Origin: Planctomycetota bacterium
GTDB lineage: Bacteria > Planctomycetota > Phycisphaerae > UBA1845
NCBI GenBank assembly: GCA_024277835.1
Contig: JAJRUK010000075.1
Location: 1 to 6,576, forward strand
Length of the DNA stretch: 6,576 nucleotides
Direction of reading: 5' to 3'
The notes below the pieces were generated by a model that ran no database searches, was not told the DNA's origin, and saw only the letters and a list, made by a program, of their open reading frames with translations. Positions 5,679 through 6,576 of this stretch are shown here, in pieces (position 1 is the stretch's first letter; the number at the start of each line of letters is the position of its first letter). The translations under genes and the position numbers were made by a program.

Positions 5679-5764
5679 ACCACAGAGACTCAGAGGCACA
5701 GAGAGCTTTTATGGGGGTGGCGTCACGAGTTTCGCTCTTCTCTGTGCCTCTGAGCCTCTGTGGT
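5679..5764. repeat. 86-bp inverted repeat of the CACAGAGGCTCAGAGG type
   Basis: The left arm (5679-5704) and right arm (5739-5764) are 26 bp each and complementary except for one position, around a 34-bp centre. The arms are made of ACCACAGAG and CAGAGGCACAGAG words. I recall very similar inverted elements scattered in many environmental bacterial genomes, where they are often miscalled as small Arg-rich proteins; reading frames through this copy are of that sort. Transcribed, it would form a long stem. No gene or transposase is attached. Confidence 0.9.
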
Positions 5765-5906
5765 TTTAATCTCGACGTCAGGAGCATTGGGTTGGGGATG
5801 ATTCGTCGAATTGTGTCGTGAGTTCGGCGCGGGCGTTGTGGGGGCGTGCGAGGATGGGTAGTCTTGCGGGTGTTCGATCTTCGGGGTGTCGTGCGGGATT
5901 GAAGAT

Positions 5907-5924
5907 GGTGCATCAAGATGCACC
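5907..5924. repeat. GGTGCATC palindrome followed by CTACC
   Basis: GGTGCATC (5907-5914) and GATGCACC (5917-5924) are perfect 8-bp arms around AA, followed by CTACC. It is 54 bp before the M16 peptidase start, so it may lie in that gene's 5' leader. Its layout matches the palindrome within the nucleotidyltransferase gene at 4677-4699. Confidence 0.75.
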
Positions 5925-5966
5925 CTACCGGTGTATTGATGGTATTGCGGTGCGGTTTGCTGAATT

Positions 5967-5971
5967 GGAGG
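5967..5971 (+). promoter_or_regulatory. Ribosome binding site of the M16 peptidase gene
   Basis: GGAGG ends 7 nt before ATG 5979, an ideal spacing. It fixes the start and makes the signal peptide begin at the right place. Confidence 0.85.
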
Positions 5972-5978
5972 TTTCGAG

Positions 5979-6576
5979 ATGAACGGTTTTTCGTTGCGGG
6001 TTGGTGTGTTGCTGGTGGTTGCGTTTGGTGCGACGGCGTCGGCGCAGGATGTTCAATATGATAAGTACAAACTCGACAACGGGATGACCGTGATCCTTCA
6101 CGAAGACCATTCGCTGCCGGTGGGTGCGATCAACTTGTGGTATCGAGTGGGTGCAAAGGATGAGCCGGTAGGTCGAAGCGGGTTTGCGCATCTTTTTGAG
6201 CATCTGATGTTCATGGGGACCAAGCGCGTTCCGGGTAGTAGCTTTGATACGATCATGGAAGCGGGCGGCGGGGCGAACAACGCTTCGACGAGTTCTGATC
6301 GGACGAACTATTATTCCACCGGACCGAAGGAGCTTCTTCCGACGTTGCTGTGGTTGGATGCGGATCGGTTGGAAGACCTTGCGCGAATGATGGATCAGGA
6401 AAAACTCGACAAGCAGCGGGCGGTCGTAAAGAACGAGCGGCGCCAGAGTTACGAAAACCGTCCGTACGGTACGTCGGAACTGAAGATTCAGGATCTGATG
6501 TATCGGGAGGGGCATCCGTATCATATTCCGGTGATCGGTACACATGCGGACCTTGAGGCTGCGACGGTTGGTGATG
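5979..6576 (+). CDS. Secreted M16 family zinc peptidase (3' end outside window)
   Basis: 199 codons are visible and the frame is open at the edge. Residues 1-22 form a Sec signal peptide: a short n-region with one Arg, hydrophobic core VGVLLVVAFGA, and cleavage-type ASA before Q23. The M16 fold then starts (YDKYKLDNGMTVILHEDHSL, 27-46). The inverted zinc motif HLFEH is at 71-75, with E74 the likely catalytic base and H71/H75 the zinc ligands. FMGTKRVPG follows, and E153 in VVKNERRQSYENRPYG (149-164) is the likely third ligand. The protease should act outside the cytoplasm on peptides or unfolded proteins. All visible active-site residues are present. Full M16 proteins of this kind are usually at least 400 residues, and paired M16 genes are common, so a second one may follow. 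It has its own ribosome site and is separated from the upstream operon by 764 bp, so it is probably transcribed separately. Confidence 0.95.
   Translation, partial: MNGFSLRVGVLLVVAFGATASAQDVQYDKYKLDNGMTVILHEDHSLPVGAINLWYRVGAKDEPVGRSGFAHLFEHLMFMGTKRVPGSSFDTIMEAGGGANNASTSSDRTNYYSTGPKELLPTLLWLDADRLEDLARMMDQEKLDKQRAVVKNERRQSYENRPYGTSELKIQDLMYREGHPYHIPVIGTHADLEAATVGD

Larger units (their letters stand above)
5215..5978. other. 764-bp intergenic region without a credible gene
   Basis: It lies between the nucleotidyltransferase stop and the M16 peptidase start. Reading frames here are Pro- or Arg-rich, overlap one another on both strands and show no family motif. From left to right it holds CCAACA (5240) and TGTTGG (5278) as loose inverted arms near the end of the upstream operon, with no convincing terminator. 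Then follow a C-rich island (5281-5410), short palindromes (5453-5512), a G-run-rich stretch (about 5527-5620), an 86-bp inverted repeat (5679-5764) and a GGTGCATC palindrome (5907-5924). The peptidase promoter should be in the last 200 bp, but I cannot place it. Confidence 0.7.

Noticed and set aside
5677..5916. Small Arg-rich minus-strand frames through the inverted repeat
   Set aside because: They arise from the CACAGAGGCTCAGAGG repeat text itself, a known source of spurious small proteins.
5925..6545. 206-codon minus-strand open frame antisense to the M16 gene
   Set aside because: The plus strand has a ribosome site, signal peptide and the HLFEH zinc motif; this is a shadow.

Overview
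The window (6576 bp) carries four complete genes, two genes cut by the window edges, and several intergenic repeats. It looks chromosomal and comes from a GC-rich, Gram-negative-type bacterium. Planctomycetota is my best guess, at moderate confidence. The reasons are the ATPase / ABC-2 permease / GldG-like gene order, a secreted M16 peptidase, and short palindromic and 'CACAGAGGCTCAGAGG'-type repeats of a kind I associate with planctomycete and related genomes. No rRNA, tRNA, CRISPR array, transposase or phage gene was seen.

Left block, minus strand (3095 down to 1): an ABC exporter operon of the gliding-type family. It encodes an ATPase (2148-3095), a six-helix ABC-2 permease (1318-2037) and a membrane-anchored GldG-like auxiliary protein (1327 to beyond position 1). 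The last two genes overlap by 10 bp. A repeat-derived spacer of 110 bp separates ATPase and permease. A 216-bp divergent intergenic region with a strong hairpin follows.

Middle block, plus strand (3312-5214): a glycerol-3-phosphate dehydrogenase-like gene (gpsA family), then, 7 bp downstream, a LicC-type nucleotidyltransferase. Together they suggest a short route from a triose phosphate to an activated CDP-linked polyol phosphate, although substrate and product are not proven. The dehydrogenase has substitutions next to its catalytic lysine. The transferase carries two in-frame inserts that look repeat-derived: a 69-bp segment containing a perfect 7-bp-arm palindrome and bounded by GGACG, and a 21-bp-period tandem repeat.

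Right block (5215-6576): a 764-bp gap with no credible gene. It holds a C-rich island, weak palindromes, an 86-bp inverted repeat and a GGTGCATC palindrome. After it, a signal-peptide-bearing M16 zinc peptidase gene begins at 5979 and runs off the window.

The plus strand is G-rich over the gene on either strand that I sampled, so part of the base skew seems to belong to the DNA strand and not to gene direction. This also produces many long false antisense reading frames. I found no complete undescribed system. The most distinctive signal is repeat material carried inside the nucleotidyltransferase gene that resembles repeats in the surrounding intergenic DNA.
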